A stretch of 64,000 bases of DNA from Liquorilactobacillus sicerae (GCF_029916425.1 NZ_JAHAVQ010000013.1:1-64000); one strand, 5' to 3'; positions 26,158 to 35,187 are shown, counted from the stretch's first letter. The notes: generated from the letters alone by a model not told the origin. Translations and numbers: made by a program.

Positions 26158-26235
26158 TAAGAAGTGTAGTGGGCGGTTATAAAATGTAGGAAAAGGAGGT
26201 GCGGACAAAATTCTGGACCAAATTTGGAGGAATTT

Positions 26236-26560
26236 GAATGTTCTCTAAAGAGAATCGACTTAAAGCTGTTAAATTTTTTTAAATATGACCATTCTTATGC
26301 ACCTGTGATTCATTAATTAGGATACCCTTCTGTTGGTGCTTTGCATCACTGGCATCAGGAATATAAAAGTACCGGTAAATTAAAGTAAAAGCAGAATTAC
26401 CACCAAAATAGTTGATTATTACAGCCTGCCAAAGTGGTCAGCGGAGTTATTTAGCTGAGCATATTTTACGCAATCATGGTTTTTAAGTCAAAAATTTAGA
26501 TGGTGACTGACTTATCATGCTGGAGTAGCACAGACAAATAGTTTTTAGTATATCTTTGGG
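26236..26560 (+). pseudogene. IS3-family (IS150-like) transposase orfA remnant
   Basis: From ATG 26238 the frame reads MFSKENRLKAVKFF, a stop, then KYDHSYAPVIH, a stop, LGYPSVGALHHWHQEYKSTGKL and so on. This is the helix-turn-helix orfA of IS150-type elements with several stops. The preceding GGACAAAATTCTGGACCA resembles an IS3 end. No orfB is recognisable. Confidence 0.6.
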
Positions 26561-26601
26561 GTAAATGCTGATAAGAATAGAAGGTTGGAGTTAGCTTACA
26601 G

Positions 26602-26860
26602 TGTGATCCAGAATTAGTTAATCGACTTAAAAAGAGTTGAAGGACAAATTCGCGGAGTTCTCAAAACGATGAATAATCAAGCTGACTGTAGTTCAGTTAC
26701 AACACAACTGCTGGCAGTTAAATCAGGTGTTGACAAAGTCCTTGGCTGGATTGCTTTGGAAAATTTGAAAGTTGAAGTTGATGAAGAAACGACAGATTCA
26801 AAAATTGGGGATGGCCCTGAGATCCAAGCAGCACTGAAGATTTTGCTTAAAACACGATAG
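26602..26860 (+). pseudogene. CsoR/FrmR-type metal-sensing repressor remnant, frameshifted
   Basis: DPELVNRL is followed, after one extra A in an A run near 26627, by KRVEGQIRGVLKTMNN, DCSSVTTQLLAVKSGVDKVL and a Lys-rich end. This is the core of CsoR-family (DUF156) copper or formaldehyde sensors, with the second-position Cys (DC) retained. The N-terminal His-containing part is degenerate. The partner gene (a copper ATPase, for example) is absent, so this is a relic. Confidence 0.65.
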
Positions 26861-26984
26861 AAATTGAAACCTTTTGACGGAGGATCAACAAGGGCAAAGC
26901 TTGAATTTATCAAGAAAATAGCTGCTGAGGTCTGGCGGAGCTGATTAATTATTCACTAAGTTATTAAAAAAAAGTAAGTCTCAT

Positions 26985-27023
26985 AAAAAACTGTTTTTAT
27001 TAATTTAAAAACAGTTTTTTTTT
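26985..27023 (+). terminator. Rho-independent terminator-like hairpin
   Basis: Arms at 26985-26998 and 27007-27020 pair as AAAAAACTGTTTTT with AAAAACAGTTTTTT, followed by a T run. It separates the sulfur operon and the remnants from the 5-oxoprolinase cluster. Confidence 0.7.
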
Positions 27024-27176
27024 GTTTTTAAAGTATTTTATTAAAATTTCGCTGTTCAAAAAGTAAATACCTTAATCATACTGTATAATTATATTTAATT
27101 GCTTTTTAATATATTCGATTTATGAGTTGAAGCTGTCTTTTATTAATGAATAAAAATTCTAAATTAGGTGACTAAA

Positions 27177-27923
27177 ATGAATTTAGATTATAAAGTTATA
27201 CCAGTTGGTGAGCGTGCGATAATGATTGATTTTCCAGAAAAAATTGACGTTGCCCAGAATCAGTTGATTCATGCTTTGGCTGACGAGTTAAAAAAACTGA
27301 ATAAGGCGGAAATTATGGACCTAATTCCCGCTTATCATACTTTGACGATTGATTTTGATCCGTTTCAGACGGATTTTCAAGCTTTTAAATTCTGGGTGCA
27401 GGATTTTTTGGCAGCTCATCTGGCAGAAGCCAAGAAAACTATTTTAAAGCGGGTTGTTGAAATTCCAGTCTGTTACGGTGGCAAATTTGGGCCAGACTTA
27501 ATTGATGTTGCCAAATTTGCTGGCGTGACGACTGATGAAGTCATCAAGATGCATACTAGTCAGTTGTACTATATTTATCTGCTAGGTTTCTTACCAGGCT
27601 TTGCTTATGCTGGCTTTGTTGAAGATCAAATTGCCATGCCACGCTTAGCTAAACCGCGTTTAAAAATTCCCGCTGGAAGTGTTGGTATTGCAGGCAAACA
27701 GACTGGAATGTATCCAGTTACATCTCCTGGCGGTTGGCGGCTGATTGGTCAAACACCGCTAAAATTATATGATCCTAAGTCACCAGTGCCATTTTATCAC
27801 GCTGGTGATTGGCTAAAATTTATTGCTGTTTCAGTTGCGGAATTTGAAAAAATCAAACAACAGGCAATTCGAGGAGATTATCAATTTAAAACTTACATTA
27901 AAAAAGATCGAGGTGAAGAATAA
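27177..27923 (+). CDS. pxpB: 5-oxoprolinase subunit B (KipI family)
   Basis: The protein of about 248 residues has YLLGFLPGFAYAGF and GSVGIAGKQTGMYPVTSPGGW, the hallmarks of the PxpB/KipI family. With PxpA and PxpC it forms the ATP-dependent 5-oxoprolinase that opens pyroglutamate to glutamate. ATG 27177 is preferred over GTG 27168, which lies in the AGGTGA site. A TATAAT-like box near 27085 may belong to its promoter. First gene of a seven-gene operon. Confidence 0.92.
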   Translation: MNLDYKVIPVGERAIMIDFPEKIDVAQNQLIHALADELKKLNKAEIMDLIPAYHTLTIDFDPFQTDFQAFKFWVQDFLAAHLAEAKKTILKRVVEIPVCYGGKFGPDLIDVAKFAGVTTDEVIKMHTSQLYYIYLLGFLPGFAYAGFVEDQIAMPRLAKPRLKIPAGSVGIAGKQTGMYPVTSPGGWRLIGQTPLKLYDPKSPVPFYHAGDWLKFIAVSVAEFEKIKQQAIRGDYQFKTYIKKDRGEE

Positions 27924-28933
27924 TGCTTTCTTCAATCGAAATTTTAAGACCAGGTTTGGCTTCATCAATTCAAGACATAGGTCGCTGGGGTTATCAGGAC
28001 AGTGGTGTGCCTGTTTCCGGAGCTGTTGATGAAGTGGCTTTTAGACTAGCAAATTTGTTAGTGGATAATCAAGCGAATGCTGCCGCAATTGAATTTATGA
28101 TCATGGGACCAGATCTTAAATTTAATGTTTCATCTTTCATTGCAATTACTGGTGGGGTCTGCCAAGCCTGGCTTAATGATCAATTGCTCGAACAGAATCG
28201 AGCCTATCAAGTTATGCCAGGAGCTATTTTAAAATTTAAACCGATTACTAATGGACGTTTTGGCTACTTGGCAATTAAGGGTGGAATTTTAACAAAACCA
28301 ATCCTTAACAGCCGTTCAACTTCAGTTCGCATCCAATTAGGGGGAATAAATGGTCGAAATTTGCAAGCAGCTGATCAGTTGCCAATAAAAGCTACTTACC
28401 AGCTGAAAAGCTTGGCACGACGAAAATTGGTTGTCAACCATCCAACAGAAAACTTATTAACGATTCGTTTTGTCAAGGGTCCACAGTGGCAACAGTTTTC
28501 ACCAAAAGCGCAACAACTCTTTACTCAAGGGCATTTTTATATTTCTCAACAAGCTGATCGCATGGGTTATCGATTGGCTGGTCCAGTTTTGCCGATTCCG
28601 GCGCAAAGTATGTTGTCAGAAGGCACAGTAACTGGCAACATTCAAGTTACTCGCAGTGGTCAACCAATTGTTTTGCTAGCAGATCGTCAAACAGCTGGTG
28701 GTTACCCGGTAATTGGGACGGTTTGTTTAGCAGATCTGGATAAATTAATTCAGGCTAATAATCAACAACAGTTAAGGTTCAAACCAGTATCAACGACAAC
28801 GGCGACTTTATTATTGCAAAAAGAAACTGAAAAGTTGCACCAATTAGCAGTGCAATTCAGACAAGCGCGTTATCAGCAGCCAATTGGGCCACAACAGGCT
28901 GCTGGCAGCCGAATAGCAGAACTTTTCAAATAA
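27923..28933 (+). CDS. pxpC: 5-oxoprolinase subunit C (KipA family; biotin-dependent carboxyltransferase-like)
   Basis: The 336-residue protein has SGVPVSGAVDEVAFRLAN near the start and DRQTAGGYPVIG near residue 265, typical of PxpC/KipA and of the carboxyltransferase part of urea carboxylase. Its ATG overlaps the pxpB stop in TAATG. The biotin carrier and carboxylase genes that follow make a biotin-linked reaction conceivable. Confidence 0.92.
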   Translation: MLSSIEILRPGLASSIQDIGRWGYQDSGVPVSGAVDEVAFRLANLLVDNQANAAAIEFMIMGPDLKFNVSSFIAITGGVCQAWLNDQLLEQNRAYQVMPGAILKFKPITNGRFGYLAIKGGILTKPILNSRSTSVRIQLGGINGRNLQAADQLPIKATYQLKSLARRKLVVNHPTENLLTIRFVKGPQWQQFSPKAQQLFTQGHFYISQQADRMGYRLAGPVLPIPAQSMLSEGTVTGNIQVTRSGQPIVLLADRQTAGGYPVIGTVCLADLDKLIQANNQQQLRFKPVSTTTATLLLQKETEKLHQLAVQFRQARYQQPIGPQQAAGSRIAELFK

Positions 28934-28968
28934 TTTGTTCAACATTAAATTGAGGAGTGAATTTATTA

Positions 28969-29418
28969 ATGGAAATTCCAGAGTTATCAGCTTTGATCAA
29001 AGCATTCAAGCAAGCTGGATTGACTAAATTAGAAATTAAAAATAAAGATGAAAAGATTGTTTTGGAAAAGCAATCAAAAGTAATTCAAGCTCCTTCAACG
29101 CAAAGCTTGACTACCACAGTTAAAGACCACCAATCTTCATCAAATATGACGGCCGCTAAAAAAGAAGATCAAACGGCAAATGAAGAAATCGTCAAGGCAC
29201 CTTTTATTGGAACTTTTTATCTGGCTTCCAAACCAGGAGCCAAGCCATTTGTTCAAGTTGGTGATCAAATAACAGCTGGTCAGCAGTTGGGGATCATTGA
29301 AGCAATGAAAATGATGAATGAAATCAGAAGTCCAACAGCTGGCAAAGTAATTAAAGTTCTTGTTACTGACGGAACGGCGGTTGAGTATGATCAGCCGTTA
29401 TTTGTAATCCTAAAGTGA
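28969..29418 (+). CDS. accB: Biotin carboxyl carrier protein (AccB-like)
   Basis: About 149 residues with a flexible Gln/Ser/Thr-rich linker and a C-terminal biotinyl domain containing EAMKMMNE, whose Lys carries biotin. GAGGAG suits ATG 28969 better than GTG 28957. It lies with accC but without accA or accD, so it serves this cluster, not necessarily fatty acid synthesis. Confidence 0.9.
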   Translation: MEIPELSALIKAFKQAGLTKLEIKNKDEKIVLEKQSKVIQAPSTQSLTTTVKDHQSSSNMTAAKKEDQTANEEIVKAPFIGTFYLASKPGAKPFVQVGDQITAGQQLGIIEAMKMMNEIRSPTAGKVIKVLVTDGTAVEYDQPLFVILK

Positions 29419-29429
29419 GGTTTTGAGGC

Positions 29430-30746
29430 ATGAAAAAAGTTTTGATTGCAAATCGCGGTGAAATTGCGGTTCGAATTATTCGTGCTTGCCGCGAACTGAA
29501 TTTAAAAACAGTTGCTGTTTATTCAACTGCCGATGCAAAGGCACTGCATGTTAGGTTAGCTGATCAAGCAATCTGCATTGGACCGGCGCCAGCAGTTAAA
29601 AGCTATTTGAATCAAGCTGCAATTATAACGGCGGCCAAATTAACCCATGCTGATGCGATTCATCCGGGTTATGGATTTTTATCGGAAAATGCTGAGTTTG
29701 CTAAGAAATGCAAACAGGCTAATTTAACTTTTATCGGCCCATCAGCTGAGGTAATAGATTTAATGGGTGAAAAAGCGACTGCACGACAAACAATGATGCA
29801 GGCTGGTGTTCCGGTAACTCCAGGCAGTAATCAGGAATTTACCGATGCAAGAATTGGTTTAGCAGCTGCAAAAAAATGTGGGTTTCCAGTAATGCTTAAA
29901 GCTAGTGCCGGTGGTGGTGGCAAAGGAATGCGTGTAATAAAAACTGCAGCAGAGTTTTTGCATGAATTTTCTTTGGCACAAAATGAAGCTCAAAATGCTT
30001 TTAGTGATGGGCATATGTACGTTGAAAAATATTTAACTCATCCGCGCCATATTGAAGTTCAGATTCTGGCTGACAATTACGGCCAGGTTATGGCAGTTGG
30101 CGAGCGCGACTGTACAATTCAGCAGCATCATCAAAAAGTTATTGAAGAAGCACCAGCAATTTGTTTAGAGCCGCAAATTCGGCAAAAAATCTTAGGGGTT
30201 GCGGTTAAAGCTGCCGCGCAGATTCACTATACCGGAGCTGGAACGATTGAATTTTTATTGGCTGATGCGCAGCATTTTTATTTTATGGAAATGAATACGC
30301 GAATTCAAGTTGAACACCCGATCACCGAATTGACTAGCGGGGTTGATTTAGTTAAGTGGCAGCTAAAAATTGCGAACAAAGAACATTTGCCTCAAGAAAT
30401 GAATAGTAAGACAGCGAATTTTGCGATGGAGTGTCGAATCAATGCTTTTTCAGCTGGTAAAATCAGTGGGTTGCATCTGCCTGGTGGTTTGGGGATCAGA
30501 GTTGACACTGCACTTTATCAAGGCTATATAGTTCCGCCTGACTATGATTCAATGATTGCTAAAATTATTGCTTATGGCCAAAGTCGCCAGGAAGTTATTA
30601 AACGCCTGCAATTGGCTTTAGACGAGACAGCGATTATCGGCATTCAAACCAATTTGAACTTTTTATTGCAGGTTTTAGCTGAAAGTGATTTTCAGCAGGA
30701 GAATACCGATATTAATTGGTTGGATCATTTAAGCTCAGGTATTTGA
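29430..30746 (+). CDS. accC: Biotin carboxylase (AccC-like)
   Basis: The 438-residue ATP-grasp enzyme has ANRGEIAVRIIRACRE, SAGGGGKGMRV, and MNTRIQVEHPITE. It carboxylates biotin on the carrier protein with ATP and bicarbonate. It sits 11 bases after accB in the 5-oxoprolinase operon. The acceptor is unknown; PxpC is the only carboxyltransferase-like neighbour. Confidence 0.93.
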   Translation: MKKVLIANRGEIAVRIIRACRELNLKTVAVYSTADAKALHVRLADQAICIGPAPAVKSYLNQAAIITAAKLTHADAIHPGYGFLSENAEFAKKCKQANLTFIGPSAEVIDLMGEKATARQTMMQAGVPVTPGSNQEFTDARIGLAAAKKCGFPVMLKASAGGGGKGMRVIKTAAEFLHEFSLAQNEAQNAFSDGHMYVEKYLTHPRHIEVQILADNYGQVMAVGERDCTIQQHHQKVIEEAPAICLEPQIRQKILGVAVKAAAQIHYTGAGTIEFLLADAQHFYFMEMNTRIQVEHPITELTSGVDLVKWQLKIANKEHLPQEMNSKTANFAMECRINAFSAGKISGLHLPGGLGIRVDTALYQGYIVPPDYDSMIAKIIAYGQSRQEVIKRLQLALDETAIIGIQTNLNFLLQVLAESDFQQENTDINWLDHLSSGI

Positions 30747-30761
30747 AGGGAGGAATCTTTA

Positions 30762-31559
30762 TTGGATAAAACAGATTTGAAGAAACTAAGCCCCGTTCAG
30801 TTGCGACATTTGATTCGTCAAGGAAAGTATACTGGTCAGACAAGCGGATTAGCTGCTGGTTATACGCAAGCTAATCTGGTGATCCTACCTAAAAATTTAG
30901 CGTATGATTTTTTACTGTTTACCCAAAGGAATCCTAAACCATGTCCCGTCTTGGAGGTTAGCGATGTTGGTAGTCGCAAGTTGCACCATTTTGCTCAAGA
31001 CATTGATTTAGCAAATGATTTTCCTAAATATCGGATTTATCGGCAAGGAAAATTAGTAAAAGAAGTTACTAGCATCGACTCATATTGGCGTGCCGATTTA
31101 GTCAGCTTTATCATTGGCTGCAGTTTTTCGTTTGAGTCTGAGTTGATTGCTGCTGGAATTGAAGTTCGCCAGATCACAGAGGGTGTTAACGTACCAATGT
31201 ATAATACCAATATCAAATTAGATCCAGCTGGGTGCTTTCATGGGAATATGGTTGTGAGTATGCGCCCAATTCCAGAAGAACAAGTGGTGACTGCAGTTAA
31301 AGTGACAGCTGCGATGCCACGAGTCCATGGTGCTCCAATTCAAATTAGTGATCCAAAAAAAATTGGGATCAATGATTTGCTGCATCCTGATTATGGAGAT
31401 GCCGTAACAATCAAGGCCGGTGAAGTTCCCGTTTTCTGGCCATGTGGTGTTACGCCACAAAATGTTATCATGCAAACTAAACCAGATTTCGTGATTACCC
31501 ATGCTCCCGGACATATGTTGATCACTGATATTAAAAATGTCAGTTTGAAGTATCAATAA
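30762..31559 (+). CDS. ycsI: YcsI-family putative hydro-lyase (DUF1445, D-glutamate cyclase-like)
   Basis: The 265-residue protein has SFIIGCSFSFESELI, VNVPMYNTNI and a GNMVVSMRPI segment, the DUF1445 signature. Mammalian and bacterial relatives convert D-glutamate to 5-oxoproline or have hydro-lyase activity, which fits a pyroglutamate operon. TTG 30762 follows GGGAGG. Confidence 0.87.
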   Translation: MDKTDLKKLSPVQLRHLIRQGKYTGQTSGLAAGYTQANLVILPKNLAYDFLLFTQRNPKPCPVLEVSDVGSRKLHHFAQDIDLANDFPKYRIYRQGKLVKEVTSIDSYWRADLVSFIIGCSFSFESELIAAGIEVRQITEGVNVPMYNTNIKLDPAGCFHGNMVVSMRPIPEEQVVTAVKVTAAMPRVHGAPIQISDPKKIGINDLLHPDYGDAVTIKAGEVPVFWPCGVTPQNVIMQTKPDFVITHAPGHMLITDIKNVSLKYQ

Positions 31560-31639
31560 GCTTACTGAATTTAAGAGATAAGGGGTTGGTCACGGATTAA
31601 TTATGAAAGTAATAAAAAACAAAATGGAGGGATAATCAA

Positions 31640-32407
31640 TTGAGGATCGATTTGAACAGTGATTTAGGCGAAAGTTTTGGACGTTATCAGTTAGGAAAAG
31701 ATCAGCAAGTCATTAAATTAGTAACATCGGTCAATGTTGCCTGTGGCTTTCATGCTGGGGATCCAGATGTAATGGCAAAAACAGTTGCTGCGGCTCAAAA
31801 CGCTAATATTGGAATTGGTGCTCATCCTGGATATCCAGATTTGCAAGGTTTTGGGCGGCGACAAATGAAATTAAAACCGCTTGAAGTCAAGCACCTGATC
31901 ATGTACCAGGTTGGAGCATTGCAGGCTTTTACTAAAGATCATAAACTGCATCATGTCAAGCCGCATGGCGCTTTATACAATATGGCAGCTAAAGATCATG
32001 TTTTAGCTTTAGCAATTTGTGAAGGAGTTCAAACCGTTGATCCACAATTGCCGATTTACGGCTTAGCAGGTAGTGAGTTGATCAAAGCTGCTCAAGAAAT
32101 TGGTTTGCCATATGCACAAGAAGTTTTCGGTGATCGTAATTACATGCCAGATGGTAGTTTAGTTCCCCGTAGCCTAAAAAATGCTGTAATTACTGACCCA
32201 AAGCTGGTAGCAGCTCATGTTTTAGAGATGGTCAAGACCCAGACTGTAACCGCAGTTGATGGCACAAAAGTCCAGTTGCAGCCAGATACCGTCTGCGTTC
32301 ATGGTGATAACCAGTCAGCTTTAGCAATCGTTGAATACTTGCGTCAAGACTTACTCCATCAAAATGTTATTTTGCAAAAATTTAAGTTTGTCGCAGCAGT
32401 CAAGTAA
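31640..32407 (+). CDS. pxpA: 5-oxoprolinase subunit A (LamB/YcsF family)
   Basis: The 255-residue protein begins with IDLNSDLGESFG and has NVACGFHAGDP, IGAHPGYPD and HGDN motifs, all diagnostic for PxpA. TTG 31640 follows GGAGGG. The 80-base gap before it is the largest in the operon. Together with PxpB and PxpC it completes a 5-oxoprolinase. Confidence 0.93.
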   Translation: MRIDLNSDLGESFGRYQLGKDQQVIKLVTSVNVACGFHAGDPDVMAKTVAAAQNANIGIGAHPGYPDLQGFGRRQMKLKPLEVKHLIMYQVGALQAFTKDHKLHHVKPHGALYNMAAKDHVLALAICEGVQTVDPQLPIYGLAGSELIKAAQEIGLPYAQEVFGDRNYMPDGSLVPRSLKNAVITDPKLVAAHVLEMVKTQTVTAVDGTKVQLQPDTVCVHGDNQSALAIVEYLRQDLLHQNVILQKFKFVAAVK

Positions 32408-32421
32408 GAAGGAGAATGCAA

Positions 32422-33642
32422 ATGAATGATAAAAAAACACCAGAGAATTTAACAACTAAAAAACGATCGCCCCGCAGCATTGCGATGGGCGCCGCGTTTT
32501 TGATGGCAATGGCAGCCGTAGGACCTGGTTTCTTGACACAAACAGCAACATTTACGGGTGAAATGGGAGCTAATTTTGGATTTGCCATTCTAATTTGTAT
32601 TATTTTTGATATCATTGTTCAAATGAATGTTTGGCGTGTAATCGTTGTTAGTGGTCAAAAAGCACAAAAGTTAGCTAATGAGATTTTGCCCGGATTAGGA
32701 TATTTTTTATCGTTCCTTGTGGCAGTTGGTGGGTTATTCTTTAACATTGGTAACGTTGGTGGTGCTGGATTAGGCTTGAATGTTTTATTTGGTATATCTC
32801 CAGAAAATGGAGCGATCATTGCTGGGTTATTGGCAATTATTATTTTTGTGGTCAAAAATGCCATGACGGTTATGGATCGAACAGTTCAATTATTGGCGGT
32901 AGTTAAAGTAGCAATTTTGATCTATATTATTTGTATTATGGCTGTACCCTACCAGCAAGCGGCAGTTCACACTTTTATGCCAACAAAGATCAATTTTTAT
33001 GCAATTGTTACAATTGTTGGTGGAACAGTTGGTGGTTATATTTCTTTTTCTGGAGGGCACCGTTTGCTTGAGGGTGGTTTAAAGGGAAAAGAAAATATTA
33101 AATATGTTAATGAGGGAGCTTTAACAGGAATTGCTGTAGCTTCAGTCATCAGAGTATTACTATTTTTAGCTGGATTAGCAGTTGTAGTTGCTGGTTTTAA
33201 GTTGGATGCAAGTAATCCAGCAGCTTCAATTTTCAAATATGCAGCTGGTAATTTTGGTTACAAATTCTTTGGCATTCTCCTTTTTGCTGCTGGTATGACG
33301 TCAATTATTGGTTCATCATTTACTTCGACTTCATTTTTAGATTATGCAGTTGGTAAAAATGGTAACTTTTATCAAAAATATCGTAGATCCCTGATTGTTG
33401 GTTTCATCATCATTTCGACAATTATCTTCTACTTTGTTGGTTCACCCGCCAAAGTTTTAGTTTTTGTTGGTGCAGCTAATGGTTTTGTTTTGCCGATTGC
33501 ACTGGCAATTATTTTATTGGCAAGTCATCATAAAAAGATAGTAGGTAGTTATCAGCATCCTAAGTGGCTGTTTTATTCAGGCTGGTTTGTTGTCTTATTT
33601 ATGGCATATGCCAGCATTCAAACTGTGATGGAATTATTATAG
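32422..33642 (+). CDS. ycsG: NRAMP-family transporter (YcsG-like)
   Basis: About 406 residues with roughly 11 hydrophobic segments. The first is preceded by AVGPGFLTQTATFTG, which replaces the metal-binding DPGN motif of true Nramp metal carriers. B. subtilis ycsG lies in the same ycsFGI-kipIAR neighbourhood. With the altered motif, transport of an organic compound such as pyroglutamate is more likely than of metal. AAGGAG favours ATG 32422 over 32416. Confidence 0.87.
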   Translation: MNDKKTPENLTTKKRSPRSIAMGAAFLMAMAAVGPGFLTQTATFTGEMGANFGFAILICIIFDIIVQMNVWRVIVVSGQKAQKLANEILPGLGYFLSFLVAVGGLFFNIGNVGGAGLGLNVLFGISPENGAIIAGLLAIIIFVVKNAMTVMDRTVQLLAVVKVAILIYIICIMAVPYQQAAVHTFMPTKINFYAIVTIVGGTVGGYISFSGGHRLLEGGLKGKENIKYVNEGALTGIAVASVIRVLLFLAGLAVVVAGFKLDASNPAASIFKYAAGNFGYKFFGILLFAAGMTSIIGSSFTSTSFLDYAVGKNGNFYQKYRRSLIVGFIIISTIIFYFVGSPAKVLVFVGAANGFVLPIALAIILLASHHKKIVGSYQHPKWLFYSGWFVVLFMAYASIQTVMELL

Positions 33643-33848
33643 TTCACAGAATTAAAAACTATGGTTTACTATTTTTAGACCTCAGCTTTTTGTTTCACTG
33701 TCTGTCAAACTAACAACACTTTGAATCTATTGACGAATGGTGTTGCTCAATTAAAATTCATCGAAGAAAATTCTATGAAAAAGTATCTACGTTCTTGACA
33801 GCAATTAACTTTAATAGACTATCTAAAGGTGGAAAGTTAATAATATTG

Positions 33849-33878
33849 AAAGCCTCCTGCTATTGTGGGGCTTTTTTT
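33849..33878 (+). terminator. Terminator after an unassigned stretch
   Basis: AAAGCC at 33849-33854 pairs with the GGGGCTTT side (33867-33874) and a run of seven T follows. It could end the 5-oxoprolinase transcript, about 200 bases after ycsG. Confidence 0.65.
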
Positions 33879-33884
33879 ATTAAA

Positions 33885-34010
33885 AGAATCCTCGTTATTA
33901 CGGGGATTCTTCAATATTATTAAGTTTTAATCTTAAGTAAGTAAATTACAGCTAATAATCACAAAAATTAAAGATGTCTTTTTAAGGAGTAGAGAAATCT
34001 ACTCCTTTTT
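33885..34010 (+). terminator. Two further hairpins, the second terminator-like
   Basis: Hairpin one pairs 33885-33894 with 33901-33910 (AGAATCCTCG arm) and has no T run. Hairpin two is a perfect 10-bp stem, AAGGAGTAGA (33984-33993), loop GAAA, TCTACTCCTT (33998-34007), with T residues after. No gene lies between them. They may act as a transcription barrier. Confidence 0.5.
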
Positions 34011-34014
34011 CATA

Positions 34015-34618
34015 CTATAAATTTACTCTAACGGAATTATTCGTTGAATTATTTTTTCTTGTAGATTCGATCTGGATAATTCGATCAGCTACTTGCCCAG
34101 CCATAAAAACGGCATTTTCTAGGTCGCCAGTTTGGACCTCCAGCGACACCTAGAATTGTAGCTGCTTGGAAACCGCGATAATCATATATTCCTCCTGCAC
34201 TCAAAACAAGCAAGTCACTGATAGCTGTAATTTGTGGGATTAAAGCAAAGGTTGTTTTAGTTTCAATGTGACAGCCAGCTTTGATGTCTTCAGCAATTAA
34301 CTCGTTAAATTGGAAGTTACAGCATCTTTTGAACAATTTTTAAATTATAAAATACAGCGAAAACTTTAATCTTCACTACATTTAACTATGAGAGATGTTA
34401 GCTGGATTAGCAGCATCAAATTAATTCCAAACGGTTTTTGAGTTAGTTGACGAGTCTCTTGAACGATGATTTTTAATTGTTTAGCCGCTTGACTGCCACT
34501 ACCAATAAGTTCTATGCATCAGTGTTAGGCACTGTAGCGACTAATACAGAATTATTTTCCAAGCCAATTTTCCTTGGAATAATAGATATTTTAAACCAAG
34601 TTTTTGACAAAAAGTCAT
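34015..34618 (-). pseudogene. Nitronate monooxygenase/FabK-like flavin enzyme remnant
   Basis: Read on the minus strand from 34618: a start like KLGLKYLLFQGKLAW, then in other frames GSGSQAAKQLKIIVQETRQL with KPFGINLML, then DIKAGCHIE with LVLSAGGIYDYRGFQAA, and finally GDLENAVFMAGQVADRII ending at 34015. The order matches the (beta/alpha)8 flavin enzymes of the nitronate monooxygenase/enoyl-ACP reductase family. Several frameshifts, stops and an internal deletion make it non-functional. Confidence 0.72.
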
Positions 34619-34728
34619 TGACTGATCTCCCTAGAGTAAATTTATGGATCCTCCTAACTTAATTTTTTTAGACCACTTAAATAATACTAATTTTTTGCCT
34701 TGTTAAGGATTTTTTGAAATGTTGCGTT

Positions 34729-34767
34729 TTTTAACAGCAGCGGCGGAATCTTAACACTGTTTTAACG
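34729..34767 (+). promoter_or_regulatory. TTAAC direct repeats upstream of the kdp locus; candidate KdpE site
   Basis: TTAAC occurs at 34731, 34751 and 34762. The spacings of 20 and 11 bases place the boxes on one helix face, and TTAACA-N5-TTAACG has the direct-repeat layout of OmpR/PhoB-type regulator sites. The first gene of the kdp run begins 49 bases later. No clear -35/-10 pair accompanies it. Assignment to KdpE is inference. Confidence 0.35.
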
Positions 34768-34815
34768 GCGATGAGCGTAGGATACGATTATGCATTAAAG
34801 CTGGAGGTGAAAAAT

Positions 34816-35082
34816 ATGTTTGTTGAAGAATATTTAATCAAGGGAATTAATTTAAAAGTTGATCGGCAACAAGCACTCGAAAAAATGAAAGTCCAAGTTA
34901 GGCATAAAGCTTCTGGAGCACTTCGAAGTACAGCAGGAGACTTTCTTTTACCAGATATTGAAATTATTTATCACTTTAATCAACAGCAAGAATTACAAAT
35001 TGACTATGTTTTTTCGGACTGTGTCCCAACAGAAATAAGAGAATTCTGGGAAAAGGTTATAGGTCTTTTGGCAGATAATTAA
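34816..35082 (+). CDS. 88-residue protein of unknown function leading the kdp run
   Basis: A strong GGAGGTGA site (34803-34810) precedes ATG 34816, whereas the frame also opens at 34771 with no site. The product is a soluble, mixed alpha/beta small protein with no signal peptide or known motif. Its middle is basic (VRHKASGALRS) and its end acidic. Only 24 bases separate it from kdpF, so it should be co-transcribed with kdp. I recognise no family. A regulatory or accessory role in potassium uptake is only a guess. Confidence 0.6.
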   Translation: MFVEEYLIKGINLKVDRQQALEKMKVQVRHKASGALRSTAGDFLLPDIEIIYHFNQQQELQIDYVFSDCVPTEIREFWEKVIGLLADN

Positions 35083-35106
35083 TGAGAATAATGGGAAGTG
35101 AGTAAA

Positions 35107-35187
35107 ATGATTTTAATATTGGGAACGATTTTAACTATTTTTTTACTAGTATATTTAATTTATGTTTTGGTTAAGGGGGAGTCTTAG
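35107..35187 (+). CDS. kdpF: KdpF small membrane subunit
   Basis: A 26-residue hydrophobic peptide, MILILGTILTIFLLVYLIYV followed by a short charged tail, ends at TAG 35185-35187 immediately before kdpA. Length, composition and place match KdpF, which stabilises the KdpABC complex. AGTGAG precedes the ATG. Confidence 0.87.
   Translation: MILILGTILTIFLLVYLIYVLVKGES

Noticed and set aside
33795-33878. TTGACA plus GACTAT, an AAAGGTGG site and a terminator, looking like a small transcript
   Set aside because: The -10 is poor, no frame follows the ribosome-like site, and the hairpin is adequately explained as a terminator. Too weak to call a small RNA.
34619-34815. Cyclic-di-AMP (ydaO) riboswitch before kdp
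   Set aside because: The conserved ydaO sequence blocks are not present and the region is short.
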